Of a DNA stretch of 64,000 bases, positions 1-10,355 are shown in pieces. The notes beneath the pieces are model-generated. The model had not been told where the DNA came from, ran no database searches, and saw only the letters and a list, made by a program, of their open reading frames with translations. A program made the translations under genes and the position numbers. Source of the stretch: an uncultured Acetatifactor sp. (GTDB lineage: Bacteria > Bacillota > Clostridia > Lachnospirales > Lachnospiraceae); contig CANQBS010000007.1 of the NCBI GenBank assembly GCA_947589075.1, positions 1-64,000 on the forward strand, read 5' to 3'. The number at the start of each line of letters is the position of its first letter. Position 1 is the first letter of the stretch.

Positions 1-1
1 C

Positions 2-118
2 GAATATATGGGCATTTGTGAGAGATCCATGTTGATTTCGCTCCTAAAAAATCTGGCGTTAACTACCAAAGACGGGTATAGTAAGATTAAAATAATTCGC
101 CAAAAAGGCGGAGAATAG
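2..118 (+). CDS. C-terminal fragment of a CDS truncated by the window start (product unknown)
   Basis: Frame 2 is open from the window edge to TAG at 116-118: EYMGICERSMLISLLKNLALTTKDGYSKIKIIRQKGGE*. Confidence 0.45.
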   Translation, partial: EYMGICERSMLISLLKNLALTTKDGYSKIKIIRQKGGE

Positions 119-306
119 CATCCTTTATAGTGAAGGAAGTAATCTGAATTTCCATAAATTTATATACAGAAGAATCGGAAATAATCCAATGAATGCCACA
201 GATAAGGATAAGGATAAAACAATATATTATGCGCACTTCAATTGACAAAATTATCTATAAGAGCATATAATGAATAGTCAGGATAAATATTAGCCGGAGG
301 CATCCT

Positions 307-1911
307 ATGCTTATAAATTTATTAAATTGGATCTGGATATTTATATCTGCTTTTCTATGGGGATTTTTATGTGTTAATATTTTAGAAAGATATAACAAAA
401 GTAACAAAAAGGAATTAGATCTTCTTTTGATGACAGGTATATGTATGCTTACTGTCTTTGCACAATTTTTCAGTCTCTTTCACGGCGTTGGCAAGGCCGC
501 AAACTGTGTTGTACTACTCATAAATATTCTGATAACAGCGCTGTACCGCAAAGAACTTCTTCTCTGTATACAAAAATGGATACAGAGTTCTGGTGCCATA
601 TATATGTTAAGCATCATAATTATCTGCACCTTTGCCTTTTTACTTCTTTCATGCGGTCCGATCTATCATTATGATACAAATCTCTATCATGCGCAGAGCA
701 TACACTGGATAGAAGACTACGGTGTGGTTCCGGGGCTTGGTAATCTGCATAATCGTCTTGCTTACAACAGTTCTTTTTTCTGTTTGCAAGCCTTATTCAG
801 CTGGAGATTTTTAGTAGGAAAATCCCTGCACAATATGAATGGTTTTTTTTGTCTTATTTTATTATCGTATACATTATGCTCCTTAAAAGTTCTTCGGGAC
901 AAAAAAACTCACATTTCTGATTTCCTGAGATTATCTGTCCTTATTTTCTTAAGTTTCGGTGAAAATCTTTGGGTTTTCAGTTCTCCCGGATCTGACTTTT
1001 TATCCCTAGGTTTAGTTCTTTATATTTTTATAAAATGGGTATCATATCTGGAAGACCAGACCCAAAACATCTCTCCTTTTGCACTTTTATGTATCTTAGG
1101 CATATTCGCAATTTCTGTGAAGTTATCTTCATTTGTGATAATTCTGCTCGTAATCATGCCTGCTGTCCGGTTAATAAAACAAAAAAAGTGGGAAGAAATA
1201 CTTTTATACTTATCTGCAGGACTGGTAGTCATATTGCCTTTTCTTATACGTAATGTAATTATTTCCGGTTATCTTATATATCCATTTCCGGAACTAAATC
1301 TCTTTTCAGTAGACTGGAAGATTCCAGCATTCGAGCTTCTGTATGATCGTAACGAGATTAAAGTCTGGGGTTGGGGTCTGAATGATATCAAGCTTTTTGC
1401 AACTCCTTTTAAAGAATGGTTCCCTGTCTGGCTCTCACAACTTGATAAATATGCGGCCGTTACTTTCTTTTCTAACTTCTTTTTTGCAGTAATCGGAATT
1501 TACCGGGGGATTATGGAATTCATCCGTAAACGTAATGGAAACTACCTTTTAACTCTGTGCGTCATTATGGGCTGCTTTTTATTTTGGTTATTCAACTCTC
1601 CCCTGCCGCGCTATGGCATAATATTTACCGTTCTACTCCCCCTATTCGTCCTTGGAGATTTATTTACACACTCCAAACTACTGCAAAAAAACTCCTTATT
1701 CCCTGTCCTCCTGACCTGTATTTTAGGAACCTATTTTATGTATCCCTTTGCCGACAAAGTACTTCACACAGAAATAGAATATCCTATCATCAACTGTGAC
1801 TATGAACAGTTTGCGGCTACCGCATATAATCTGGAAGATGTTATCATCTATATCCCAGAGTATGGTGACCAGGGGGGGGTATTACGCCTTTCCGTCAACA
1901 CCCTATCCTGA
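307..1911 (+). CDS. Large multi-TM membrane protein (possibly LIC_10190-like / GT-C-like); appears frameshifted near its 3' end at a G8 tract (1872-1879)
   Basis: 534-aa hydrophobic ORF; coherent C-terminal continuation lies in the +1 frame up to 2041. Confidence 0.75.
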   Translation: MLINLLNWIWIFISAFLWGFLCVNILERYNKSNKKELDLLLMTGICMLTVFAQFFSLFHGVGKAANCVVLLINILITALYRKELLLCIQKWIQSSGAIYMLSIIIICTFAFLLLSCGPIYHYDTNLYHAQSIHWIEDYGVVPGLGNLHNRLAYNSSFFCLQALFSWRFLVGKSLHNMNGFFCLILLSYTLCSLKVLRDKKTHISDFLRLSVLIFLSFGENLWVFSSPGSDFLSLGLVLYIFIKWVSYLEDQTQNISPFALLCILGIFAISVKLSSFVIILLVIMPAVRLIKQKKWEEILLYLSAGLVVILPFLIRNVIISGYLIYPFPELNLFSVDWKIPAFELLYDRNEIKVWGWGLNDIKLFATPFKEWFPVWLSQLDKYAAVTFFSNFFFAVIGIYRGIMEFIRKRNGNYLLTLCVIMGCFLFWLFNSPLPRYGIIFTVLLPLFVLGDLFTHSKLLQKNSLFPVLLTCILGTYFMYPFADKVLHTEIEYPIINCDYEQFAATAYNLEDVIIYIPEYGDQGGVLRLSVNTLS

Positions 1912-2058
1912 TATGCTTTCCCTCATTGAACTCCGAGGAGACAGTTTGAAAGATGGTTTTCGTATCAAGGAAGAATATAAGGATTCTTTTTTCTCCAACA
2001 ATGGTACTCTTTATGACTCTAATTTCTTTCTGCAGGAATGATTTAGATCCTTACTTTT

Positions 2059-3552
2059 CTATTCCTCCGTCCATGCCAGGGCGCATCTGACGGCCTTCCT
2101 CCAGCCCTTCAGCAGTTCGGACCGCGCTCCTTCTTCCATCCGGGGTTCGAACACATTCCCGATCTGCCAGTTTTCCAGAATCTCCTCTTTATTCTTCCAG
2201 TAGCCGACGGCCAGCCCCGCCAGATATGCCGCTCCCAGGGCTGTGGTCTCTATGCAGCTGGGTCTGTGCACCTCTGTGCCGATGATATCCGCCTGAAACT
2301 GCATCAGGAAGTCATTGGCGCTGGCGCCTCCGTCCACCTTAAGCCCTTTTAAGCTGATGCCGCTGTCCTGCTCCATGGCCCGGATCACGTCCGCAGTCTG
2401 GTAGGCGATGGATTCCAGGGTCGCGCGGATAAAATGCTCCTTGGTGCAGCCCCTGGTCAGTCCCACCACGGTTCCCCTGGCATATTGATTCCAATAAGGC
2501 GCCCCCATTCCGGTGAATACCGGAACAATATACATTCCTGCCGTGTCCTCCACCGCTTTGGCGTACTCCTCCGACTGAGCCGCGGAACGGATCATGCGCA
2601 TACTGTCCCGCAGCCACTGGATAGAAGCTCCCGCCACAAATACGCTGCCTTCCAGAGCATACTCCACATGATCGTCCACACTGGCGGCGATCGTCGTAAG
2701 AAGCCCTTCCTTCGAGACAATGGCCTGATCCCAGGTATTCATCAGCAGAAAGCAGCCAGTTCCATAGGTATTTTTTACCTCTCCCTGCTCAAAACAGCAC
2801 TGCCCAAACAAAGCGGCCTGCTGATCCCCCGCTGCTCCGGCGATTGGGATCGGGCTGCCGAATACCAGCGGATCCGTGGTTCCGAAAATACAGCTGGAGG
2901 GCTTTACCTCCGGAAGGATCGACTCAGGTATCCCAAATCTTTCCAGAAGCTCTTCATCCCAGCAAAGACTATGGATATCAAAAAGCATGGTTCTCGAGGC
3001 GTTGGTATAATCCGTCACATGCACCGCTCCTTTGGTCAGGTTCCAGATGAGCCAGGTATCCACGGTTCCGAAGGCCAGCTCTCCCCTCTCCGCCTTTTCC
3101 TTCGCTCCCGGCACATTCTGCAGGATCCAGGCGATCTTGGAGGCGCTGAAATAGGCATCCGGTATCAAACCTGTCTTTTCCCGGATCACCTGGTCAAAAC
3201 CATCCTCCTTCAGACCGTCGATCATATCAGAAGTGCGGCGGCACTGCCAGACAATGGCGTTATAGACGGGTTCTCCGGTATAACGGTCCCAAAGGATCGT
3301 AGTTTCCCTCTGATTGGTGATGCCAATGGCGCTGATGCTCTCCGCATCGATTCCCAGCTGGGCCATACTCTCAGTCGCCACAGCGAGCTGGGTAGACCAG
3401 ATTTCCATAGGATTATGCTCCACCCAGCCCGGTTTCGGATAAATCTGAGTGAATTCCTTCTGCGCCATGGAACAGATATTCCCCTGTTTATCAAAAATAA
3501 TACAGCGGGAACTGGTCGTTCCCTGATCCAACGCCATGATATACTTCTGCAT
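2059..3552 (-). CDS. glpK: Glycerol kinase
   Basis: N-term [21 protein letters not shown] and FGGY-kinase features ([30 protein letters not shown]). Confidence 0.95.
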   Translation of the reverse strand: MQKYIMALDQGTTSSRCIIFDKQGNICSMAQKEFTQIYPKPGWVEHNPMEIWSTQLAVATESMAQLGIDAESISAIGITNQRETTILWDRYTGEPVYNAIVWQCRRTSDMIDGLKEDGFDQVIREKTGLIPDAYFSASKIAWILQNVPGAKEKAERGELAFGTVDTWLIWNLTKGAVHVTDYTNASRTMLFDIHSLCWDEELLERFGIPESILPEVKPSSCIFGTTDPLVFGSPIPIAGAAGDQQAALFGQCCFEQGEVKNTYGTGCFLLMNTWDQAIVSKEGLLTTIAASVDDHVEYALEGSVFVAGASIQWLRDSMRMIRSAAQSEEYAKAVEDTAGMYIVPVFTGMGAPYWNQYARGTVVGLTRGCTKEHFIRATLESIAYQTADVIRAMEQDSGISLKGLKVDGGASANDFLMQFQADIIGTEVHRPSCIETTALGAAYLAGLAVGYWKNKEEILENWQIGNVFEPRMEEGARSELLKGWRKAVRCALAWTEE

Positions 3553-3714
3553 ACCCTGCCTCCTTCCTGTTTGCAGCCTCTTTTACAGTTTACTACATTC
3601 CTTTTTCCATGTCTACTGAATTATTGACTTTTAAAATTATGCATATTATAATGTACCTGTTATAAATCTGGCAACAGATTCAAACCGCTATCTTAAGGGA
3701 AATCAAAAATATCC

Positions 3715-5556
3715 ATGAAAAAGATAAACATTCTCCTGACAATCTCTCTGCTCTTATTGACCCTGGCGGGGATTACCGGGATCAGCCTGATCATAAAAGA
3801 GGATCTAAATACCGATATCCGCATACGGCCTCTTCCCCCAACATTGTCTGCCGGAAGCGGGTTTTATGATCATTCCTTTGAACTGTCCATGGAAGCGGAT
3901 CCGGGGCTCAAGATTTTTTATACATTGGACGGGAGCCTCCCTACCACAAACTCTCTGCTTTATGAAAAACCCATTACCATTTCTGCAGCCGGCGGAGAAA
4001 CAGTCGTCCCAAATATGACGAAAGACTGGCTGAATAACGGATACGAGAGTCATGACAATACCGCCGTCATCCTCCGTGCCGTTGCGGTTGACAGCGGTCA
4101 GACGGCAAGTGATTGTACTGCCGCCACCTATTTTTTTGACAAACCAAAGGAAGATGATCTTATCATTTCCATCATTGCGGATCCGGAAGACTTGTTCGGC
4201 GAAAACGGAATTTACGTAACCGGGAAGGAATATGACGACTGGTATTTAAACGGAATGGAAGGCCCCATGCCGACTCCCAACTACTACAAGCGCGGAAAAG
4301 AATGGGAACGTCCTGCAGTAATGGAGCTTTTCTTAAATCAGGAAAGCTTCCTGCAGCAGCCTGTGGGCATACGCATTCAGGGAGCTTCCGCCCGTGACGG
4401 GGCGTATAAACGCTTTTCCGTCTATGCCAGGAAAGAATACAGCAACAGCAGCTGGTTCGATGTAAATCTTTTCGGGGAAAAGCGCAGCCATGCCTTTGCC
4501 CTGCGCTCGGGATTCATGAACGGCTATATTCAGCACCTGATGCAGGACCGGGACGTGGCTTCCGCGGAAAGCACTGAAGTGTACGTCTATTTAAACGGAG
4601 CCTTATGGTATCTTACCATAGCCCAGGAAAAATTCACTGAAAAATATTTCCAGGAGCATTACGGCGTAGACGACGGCAACCTGGTCATCGCAAAGGGCGG
4701 CATCGTTACGTCCGGGAAGGAAAAGGACCAGTCCCTTTACCAGAATATGTACGATTTTTTGAATACCCACGATATGTCACAGGAGGAAGCATATGACCAG
4801 CTGAACCAGATCATGGATATTCAAAGCTATATCGATTTTTCCTGCATCAATGTGTACTTTGCCAACCTGGATTATAGTGAAAATAAAAATGTGATCTGCT
4901 GGAGAGCGCGTGAACGGGAGGTGGGTCCTTATGGCGACACACGCTGGCGATGGGCGCTTTACGATATGGATCTGGAGAATCTGGACTACGGCGTCCATAT
5001 GGAAGACATCAATACTTTTACCATGGATACCCATTATGCGGGCAGCGCCTTTAATACCCGTCCGATGTACGCCGCCTTAAAGCAAAACAGCAGATTCCGT
5101 CAGCAATTTGTCCTGAGTTTTATGGATATGGTCAACACAGATTTCACCGTCCAACGGGCTTCACAGGCCATGGACAGCTGGAGGATCACGCCTCCGAGCT
5201 GGGGGATGAAGGAAGACTGGGTTCAGGATTTCTTCCCGGCAAGGACAAAAGCCGTTACTGGATATCTGGCAGAAGAATTTGAATTGACAGGGACCCAGGA
5301 ACAGGTTACACTGTCAGTAAACGACGCCTCTTTGGGTCATCTCATCCTGAATACGATCACTCCTGACCTGAAGGACGGCAGCTGGAGCGGCAGCTATTTC
5401 ACCGATTATCCGGTAACAGTTACCGCAGAGGCGGATGAAGGACGTCATTTCATCCGTTGGGTAAGCGGGGAAATCGTCTTAGAACATCCTGACGAGGAAA
5501 CCATCACTGTAAAAATACCGGAAGGAGGATTGCACCTGACGGCGGTATTCGAATAA
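3715..5556 (+). CDS. CotH-kinase-like protein with N-terminal chitobiase-like (FYTLDGSLPT) domain
   Basis: Signal/TM N-terminus; FYTLDGSLPTTNSLLYEKPITI; IRIQGASARDGAYKRFSVYARKEY; RWALYDMDLENLDYG; C-terminal repeat-like domain. Confidence 0.8.
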   Translation: MKKINILLTISLLLLTLAGITGISLIIKEDLNTDIRIRPLPPTLSAGSGFYDHSFELSMEADPGLKIFYTLDGSLPTTNSLLYEKPITISAAGGETVVPNMTKDWLNNGYESHDNTAVILRAVAVDSGQTASDCTAATYFFDKPKEDDLIISIIADPEDLFGENGIYVTGKEYDDWYLNGMEGPMPTPNYYKRGKEWERPAVMELFLNQESFLQQPVGIRIQGASARDGAYKRFSVYARKEYSNSSWFDVNLFGEKRSHAFALRSGFMNGYIQHLMQDRDVASAESTEVYVYLNGALWYLTIAQEKFTEKYFQEHYGVDDGNLVIAKGGIVTSGKEKDQSLYQNMYDFLNTHDMSQEEAYDQLNQIMDIQSYIDFSCINVYFANLDYSENKNVICWRAREREVGPYGDTRWRWALYDMDLENLDYGVHMEDINTFTMDTHYAGSAFNTRPMYAALKQNSRFRQQFVLSFMDMVNTDFTVQRASQAMDSWRITPPSWGMKEDWVQDFFPARTKAVTGYLAEEFELTGTQEQVTLSVNDASLGHLILNTITPDLKDGSWSGSYFTDYPVTVTAEADEGRHFIRWVSGEIVLEHPDEETITVKIPEGGLHLTAVFE

Positions 5557-5557
5557 T

Positions 5558-6313
5558 ATGACATACTTTTTCCCTTCTGTCATAGTACCTGTCAGAGAAA
5601 ATATGAGCAGTATAGATAACAGGATCCCCTGGCGGCATGAAATTAAATATCTGTGTTGGGAAACCCAGATACCGATTATCCAAAATAAGGTTCATGTGGT
5701 CTGTGACAGGGACGCACATGGAGATCAGGAAGGTCAATATCTTATCAGAAGCCTTTATTTTGATGATCTCAACGACACCTCATATTATGAAAACGAAATG
5801 GGAACCGACTGCAGGCAAAAGTACAGGATCCGGTCATACAACGGTGACGGCGATCATCTGACTCTGGAAAGGAAATCCAAATACAACGGTATGACCTGGA
5901 AGGAAGGCGCGGCCTTTCCCCGGGAATTCTGCGAAGACATTCTGCAGGGAACATGGATCTGTCCGGATCTTGCCTTACAGCCTCCGCTTTTACAGCAGTT
6001 TTACCTGGAATACCGGACGAAACTGCTGCGGCCCAAAATAATCGTGGAATATCGGCGTACCCCTTACGTATACTCCGCGGGAAATGTACGCATTACTTTC
6101 GACCGGGATATCTCCGCATCAGGAGATATTGAGAGTTTCCTGGAGCCGGATCTGTTTTCCAGGCCGATCATGCCGGCGGGACAACATTTACTGGAGGTAA
6201 AATACGATACCCTGATACCGGATTTTATTTACAATGCCATATCCGGGGAAAGGATGAGGCAGACCACCTTCTCAAAATACTATTTATGCAGAAAAATTTA
6301 TGGAGGGCGCTGA
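5558..6313 (+). CDS. VTC-domain (polyphosphate polymerase-like) protein
   Basis: RHEIKYLC..., YRIRSYNGDGDHLTLERKSKYNG, TFDRDISASG, LEVKYD...; start may be the internal Met MSSIDNR. Confidence 0.8.
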   Translation: MTYFFPSVIVPVRENMSSIDNRIPWRHEIKYLCWETQIPIIQNKVHVVCDRDAHGDQEGQYLIRSLYFDDLNDTSYYENEMGTDCRQKYRIRSYNGDGDHLTLERKSKYNGMTWKEGAAFPREFCEDILQGTWICPDLALQPPLLQQFYLEYRTKLLRPKIIVEYRRTPYVYSAGNVRITFDRDISASGDIESFLEPDLFSRPIMPAGQHLLEVKYDTLIPDFIYNAISGERMRQTTFSKYYLCRKIYGGR

Positions 6314-6316
6314 AGA

Positions 6317-6991
6317 ATGGGCTTTCGGGATATTTTAAAGGACTCTTTTTTACAGGGATATATGGATGTCAATATCTCTTCCAAAAGCATTGTTCTGATC
6401 CTGGTAACCGCCGGGATATTCGGACTCTATCTGTTTTTGCTCTACAGGGTTGTCAATCGGAAAAGCATCTATTCAAGAAGCTTTAATATCTCGCTGGTTG
6501 CAATGACCCTGATCACCGCGGCGATCATCATCGCCATACAGACCAGCATGGTCATTTCGCTGGGCATGGTGGGCGCCCTTTCCATCGTAAGATTTCGGAC
6601 CGCGATCAAGGATCCCATGGATCTCGTCTTTCTGTTTTGGGCCATTGGCGCGGGCATTATGTGCGGCGCAGGCCAATTTGTCCTGTCAGGGATCCTGTGT
6701 ATCGGGCTGACCATATTGATCCTCATCCTTGAATGCATTCCCATGGCAAAGGCTCCCATGGTCCTGGTCATCAGCCTGAAAAACAATCCTTCCGAAGGAA
6801 TGATAACTGACATATTGAAAACATACTGCAAATATTATAAAATCAAATCCAGGAGCCTGAAAAATTCCATCAGAGAATATGTCATAGAATTAAAGACATC
6901 ACAGGAAAGCGACCTGATGGAGCAGCTTTCCAAATTAGAGGATTTAAACGGACTTTCCCTGCTGGCACACAGCGGCGAAGTTACCTATTAA
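6317..6991 (+). CDS. DUF4956-like membrane protein
   Basis: TM segments, SLGMVGALSIVRFRTAIKDPMDLVFLFWAIGAGIMCG; directly follows the VTC ORF. Confidence 0.8.
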   Translation: MGFRDILKDSFLQGYMDVNISSKSIVLILVTAGIFGLYLFLLYRVVNRKSIYSRSFNISLVAMTLITAAIIIAIQTSMVISLGMVGALSIVRFRTAIKDPMDLVFLFWAIGAGIMCGAGQFVLSGILCIGLTILILILECIPMAKAPMVLVISLKNNPSEGMITDILKTYCKYYKIKSRSLKNSIREYVIELKTSQESDLMEQLSKLEDLNGLSLLAHSGEVTY

Positions 6992-7013
6992 ATCAAGGGA
7001 ATGGAGGTATCAT

Positions 7014-7820
7014 ATGAAAACATACTATTGTTTTCCGGAAGGGAAAACGAAAGCTTTGACCATGAGCTATGACGACGGACGCACCCAGGACAGACGTCTT
7101 GTATCTATTTTCAATCAGTACGGGATCAAAGGGACCTTCAACCTCAATTATGGTCTCATGCAGGACTGGCCGGACAGGGTAAGCCCCGAAGAAGTGGCCA
7201 GGCTCTATCAGGGGCATGAGGTGGCTACCCATACTTCACATCATCCCACCATCAGCAGATGTCCTTTAAACCAGGTGGCGCAGGAAATCCTGGAGGACCG
7301 GGCCGGGCTGGAGAAGCTGACCGGCTATGTGGTCAGAGGACATGCTTATCCCAACGGTTCCTACTCAAAGGAGATCGAGGATCTCTTTTCCAGCCTCGGA
7401 ATCGCTTACGGGCGCGTAGTGGCCAGCAGCCACAGCTTTGAGCTTCCGGAGAATCCCATGGAATGGCAGCCAACCTGCCACCACAATGACCCGAAGCTGA
7501 TGGAACACGGAAAATATCTGGTGGAATTCCAGAAAAAGCAGTATCTGAAGCTGATGTATGTCTGGGGTCACAGCTATGAATTCGACGGACGGGATAACTG
7601 GAACGTGATAGAGGAATTCTGCGCATACATGGGCGGCAGGGAAGATATCTGGTACGCCACCAATATTGAGATCATCGACTATATGCAGGTGCTTAAAAAC
7701 CTTCGGTTCACTGCCGACAGCACCGGCGTTTATAATCCCAGCGCCGCAAGCGCGTGGCTCCAGGCGGACGATAAGGGAATCGTGGAAGTAAAAGGCGGCT
7801 GCTTTACGCCGTTACTATAG
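7014..7820 (+). CDS. Polysaccharide deacetylase family protein
   Basis: KALTMSYDDGRTQDRRLVSIFNQYGIKGTFNLN, EVATHTSHHPTI: NodB-like metal-site motifs. Confidence 0.85.
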   Translation: MKTYYCFPEGKTKALTMSYDDGRTQDRRLVSIFNQYGIKGTFNLNYGLMQDWPDRVSPEEVARLYQGHEVATHTSHHPTISRCPLNQVAQEILEDRAGLEKLTGYVVRGHAYPNGSYSKEIEDLFSSLGIAYGRVVASSHSFELPENPMEWQPTCHHNDPKLMEHGKYLVEFQKKQYLKLMYVWGHSYEFDGRDNWNVIEEFCAYMGGREDIWYATNIEIIDYMQVLKNLRFTADSTGVYNPSAASAWLQADDKGIVEVKGGCFTPLL

Positions 7821-7907
7821 CCCCACAAGCATGGCTCTTCCCACAGGGGGCGGATGCCTTGCTGATTCACAGATGAGAAGTGCCTGGTATAGTCGTACAC
7901 AAAAACC

Positions 7908-7941
7908 AGGACCGGATGACTCTGTATGTTCATCCGGTCCT
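7908..7941. terminator. Bidirectional terminator candidate between convergent genes
   Basis: Perfect 12-bp inverted repeat AGGACCGGATGA / TCATCCGGTCCT with A- and T-rich flanks. Confidence 0.7.
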
Positions 7942-8073
7942 GATTTTATACCCTCCCTCAGTCAGTACGGCGATCCTCAGGCAGGGCAGATCTGAACTTC
8001 TGCCGCCCGGGACGCCGAGGATCTTATTTTATAGCTTATTCTGCATCGTCCTATCCCACATCAGCGGATTTTG

Positions 8074-8946
8074 TCATTTTGTATAAAAGATGCCCGCAAT
8101 CGGAGAATCCGAGGAAAGGATCACCGTCTTATTGCCGCCCTTCATGGAAGCCTTCAATGCGTCGAGACTTCTCACAAAGGAATAGAACTCCTGTCTGGAT
8201 TCATCCGCATAGGCTTCGGAAAGGATGCGCATATATTCCGCTTCCCCTTCCGCCACAAGGATTTCCGCCTGCTTCTCCGCTTCGGACAGCATCACGGTCA
8301 CTTCCTTATCCGTGGTATTATGGATGATCTGAGCCTCGGAGGTGCCTTCCGCCGTATAGGTGGCCGCAATATTGTCCCGCTCGGAGATCATTCTCTCATA
8401 CACGGCAGCCTTGTTGTCGCTGGGGAGATCCAGCTGCTTTGTCTCAAAGGACAAAAGAGTGATCCCATATTGATCCAGGGTATTTCCTATATTATTGATG
8501 ATGGAAGCGGACAGCTCCCCGTCCCTGCCGGAGATCACTTCCTCCTGGGTGATGCTGCTGATCACGTTTTTGGTGGAGTTGTAAACAATGGTATCCAGCC
8601 TGTTCTCCGCATTGGAAATGGAGGAATTCAAAGTCTGGGCAAATTTCAGGGGATCCGTGATCTCCCAGAGCACATAGCTGTCACAGATCATAGTCTTTTT
8701 ATCGCTTGTGATCACGTCCGAGGAAGAAAGATCATATAAAAGGGTCTGCTTCGGCAGGGTATCCACGCTTTGGATAAACGGAATCTTAAAGCTGACGCCT
8801 GCCTGGGATATCACATGGTCCACGCGGCCAAACTGCCGGATCAGGCTGTACTCATTTTCATTCGTCACTACAAAGCAGGAAGAACCTACTATTAAAAGGG
8901 CCACCACTGCTACCGCTATCGCTATATTCCTAATTGTCTTCAACAT
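8074..8946 (-). CDS. hflC: SPFH/band-7 protease modulator HflC
   Basis: Single TM, FVVTNENEYSLIRQFGRVDHVISQAGVSFKIPFIQSVD; adjacent to hflK. Confidence 0.85.
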   Translation of the reverse strand: MLKTIRNIAIAVAVVALLIVGSSCFVVTNENEYSLIRQFGRVDHVISQAGVSFKIPFIQSVDTLPKQTLLYDLSSSDVITSDKKTMICDSYVLWEITDPLKFAQTLNSSISNAENRLDTIVYNSTKNVISSITQEEVISGRDGELSASIINNIGNTLDQYGITLLSFETKQLDLPSDNKAAVYERMISERDNIAATYTAEGTSEAQIIHNTTDKEVTVMLSEAEKQAEILVAEGEAEYMRILSEAYADESRQEFYSFVRSLDALKASMKGGNKTVILSSDSPIAGIFYTK

Positions 8947-9004
8947 ATTTACTCCAATCTGCCATATTCGTCATGGCGACGTTCATTTCTTCATGCCTGT
9001 CAGG

Positions 9005-10048
9005 TTATTCGGCATCATCTGCGCCTTCATCGGCGATATCCGCTGCATCGTTTCTCAGACCGTTCTGGATATTATCCCCTGTTCCGTCTGTACGGTCTGT
9101 ATTGGAAGCCCCCTGCTGGGTCTCTGTAAAGGACTCCAACGGATAAAACATTTGGGTATTTCCATCTGGGCTTTCAATAACCACCTTAAGATCCGGCAGA
9201 ACCTCCTCCATGGCTTCATAGAACATACGCTGTCTGGTGATCACAGGATTTTTAACATATTCCTCATACATGGCGTTAAAACGTGCCACCTGAGCCGTCG
9301 CCTCATTGATCCGCTCTGTCTTGCTGGCCTCCGCATCCTTCACAATACCGTCCGCCTGGGCCTGAGCCTGGGGAATCCTCTCATTCCGGTACTTATTGGC
9401 ATTGTTCAAAGCGGTCTCCTTGCCCTGTCTGGCGGTCTCCACCGCTTTAAAAGCCTCCATGACTTCCGTGGTAGGAGGTTCCGAATCCTGGATCGTAATG
9501 TTTACCAGCTGAACGCCCAGATCCTGCTCCTCCAGACGCTTCATGATCATTTCCTTAATGGCTGCCTGAATTTCATTCTTACCGGTGGTCAGCACATCGT
9601 CCACAGGATAACTGCCGATCACGGTACGGATACAGCTCTGGCAGACATTCCTCAGGATATTCACCGGCTCCCGGGAGGCGTACAGCGCCTTCACAGGTTC
9701 CGAAAAACGATATTCCACAAAGAAATCCACATTTACAAAATTATAGTCGGAGGTGATCATCAGGGACTCATCCGTGTTGGAAACATCAGAGCCGTCATCA
9801 TATCCAATGGCAAAGCCCTGGATAGTGGTGCTGACCTTCCGGACCTCCTGCACAAAAGGAATCTTGAAATGCAGCCCCGGCTCCGTTACGGCCTGGGCTT
9901 TACCAAAGGTGATAAGCACTGCCTGCTCCTGCTCCCTGATCTGGTAAGTACCGTTGAAAGCGATCAGCAGCACTGCCAGCACCGCCACAACGGCGGCAGC
10001 TACCTTCCCTGCTGATTTCATGCCAGACGCACCGTCTCTCTTGCTCAT
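9005..10048 (-). CDS. hflK: SPFH/band-7 protease modulator HflK
   Basis: YQIREQEQAVLITFGKAQAVTEPGLHFKIPFVQEV; adjacent to hflC. Confidence 0.85.
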   Translation of the reverse strand: MSKRDGASGMKSAGKVAAAVVAVLAVLLIAFNGTYQIREQEQAVLITFGKAQAVTEPGLHFKIPFVQEVRKVSTTIQGFAIGYDDGSDVSNTDESLMITSDYNFVNVDFFVEYRFSEPVKALYASREPVNILRNVCQSCIRTVIGSYPVDDVLTTGKNEIQAAIKEMIMKRLEEQDLGVQLVNITIQDSEPPTTEVMEAFKAVETARQGKETALNNANKYRNERIPQAQAQADGIVKDAEASKTERINEATAQVARFNAMYEEYVKNPVITRQRMFYEAMEEVLPDLKVVIESPDGNTQMFYPLESFTETQQGASNTDRTDGTGDNIQNGLRNDAADIADEGADDAE

Positions 10049-10179
10049 ACTCCATCTCTCCTTTTCCTGATTTAAAAGTTATTATCATTTTACTGCACAA
10101 TGCCCCTTTTTTCAATGAAAAGAACTGCACTTTACAGGTCAAAATAAAAACCAATACAGGTCTATTCTGCACGAAAACA

Positions 10180-10238
10180 GGCTGTAACATGCTTCAGCTC
10201 CGAATCAATAATCGGAAACCGCCCCGCATGTTACAGCC
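10180..10238 (-). terminator. Long hairpin downstream of the aldo/keto reductase gene
   Basis: Perfect 13-bp inverted repeat GGCTGTAACATGC / GCATGTTACAGCC followed on the minus strand by TGTTTTCG. Confidence 0.5.
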
Positions 10239-10355
10239 ACGTTAAAGCCCTGTTAAAGCCCTGAAATATTGCCGATTTCTTCCGCTCCCGAGCCGGACAG
10301 ATCCGGCTGATTCCCACAGTTCAAAATCCAAAACGGCCGCGGCAGGCCTGAACGC

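Noticed and set aside
2434-3627. 397-aa ORF antisense to glpK
   Set aside because: Overlaps the complete glycerol kinase gene; sequence is low-information antisense translation.
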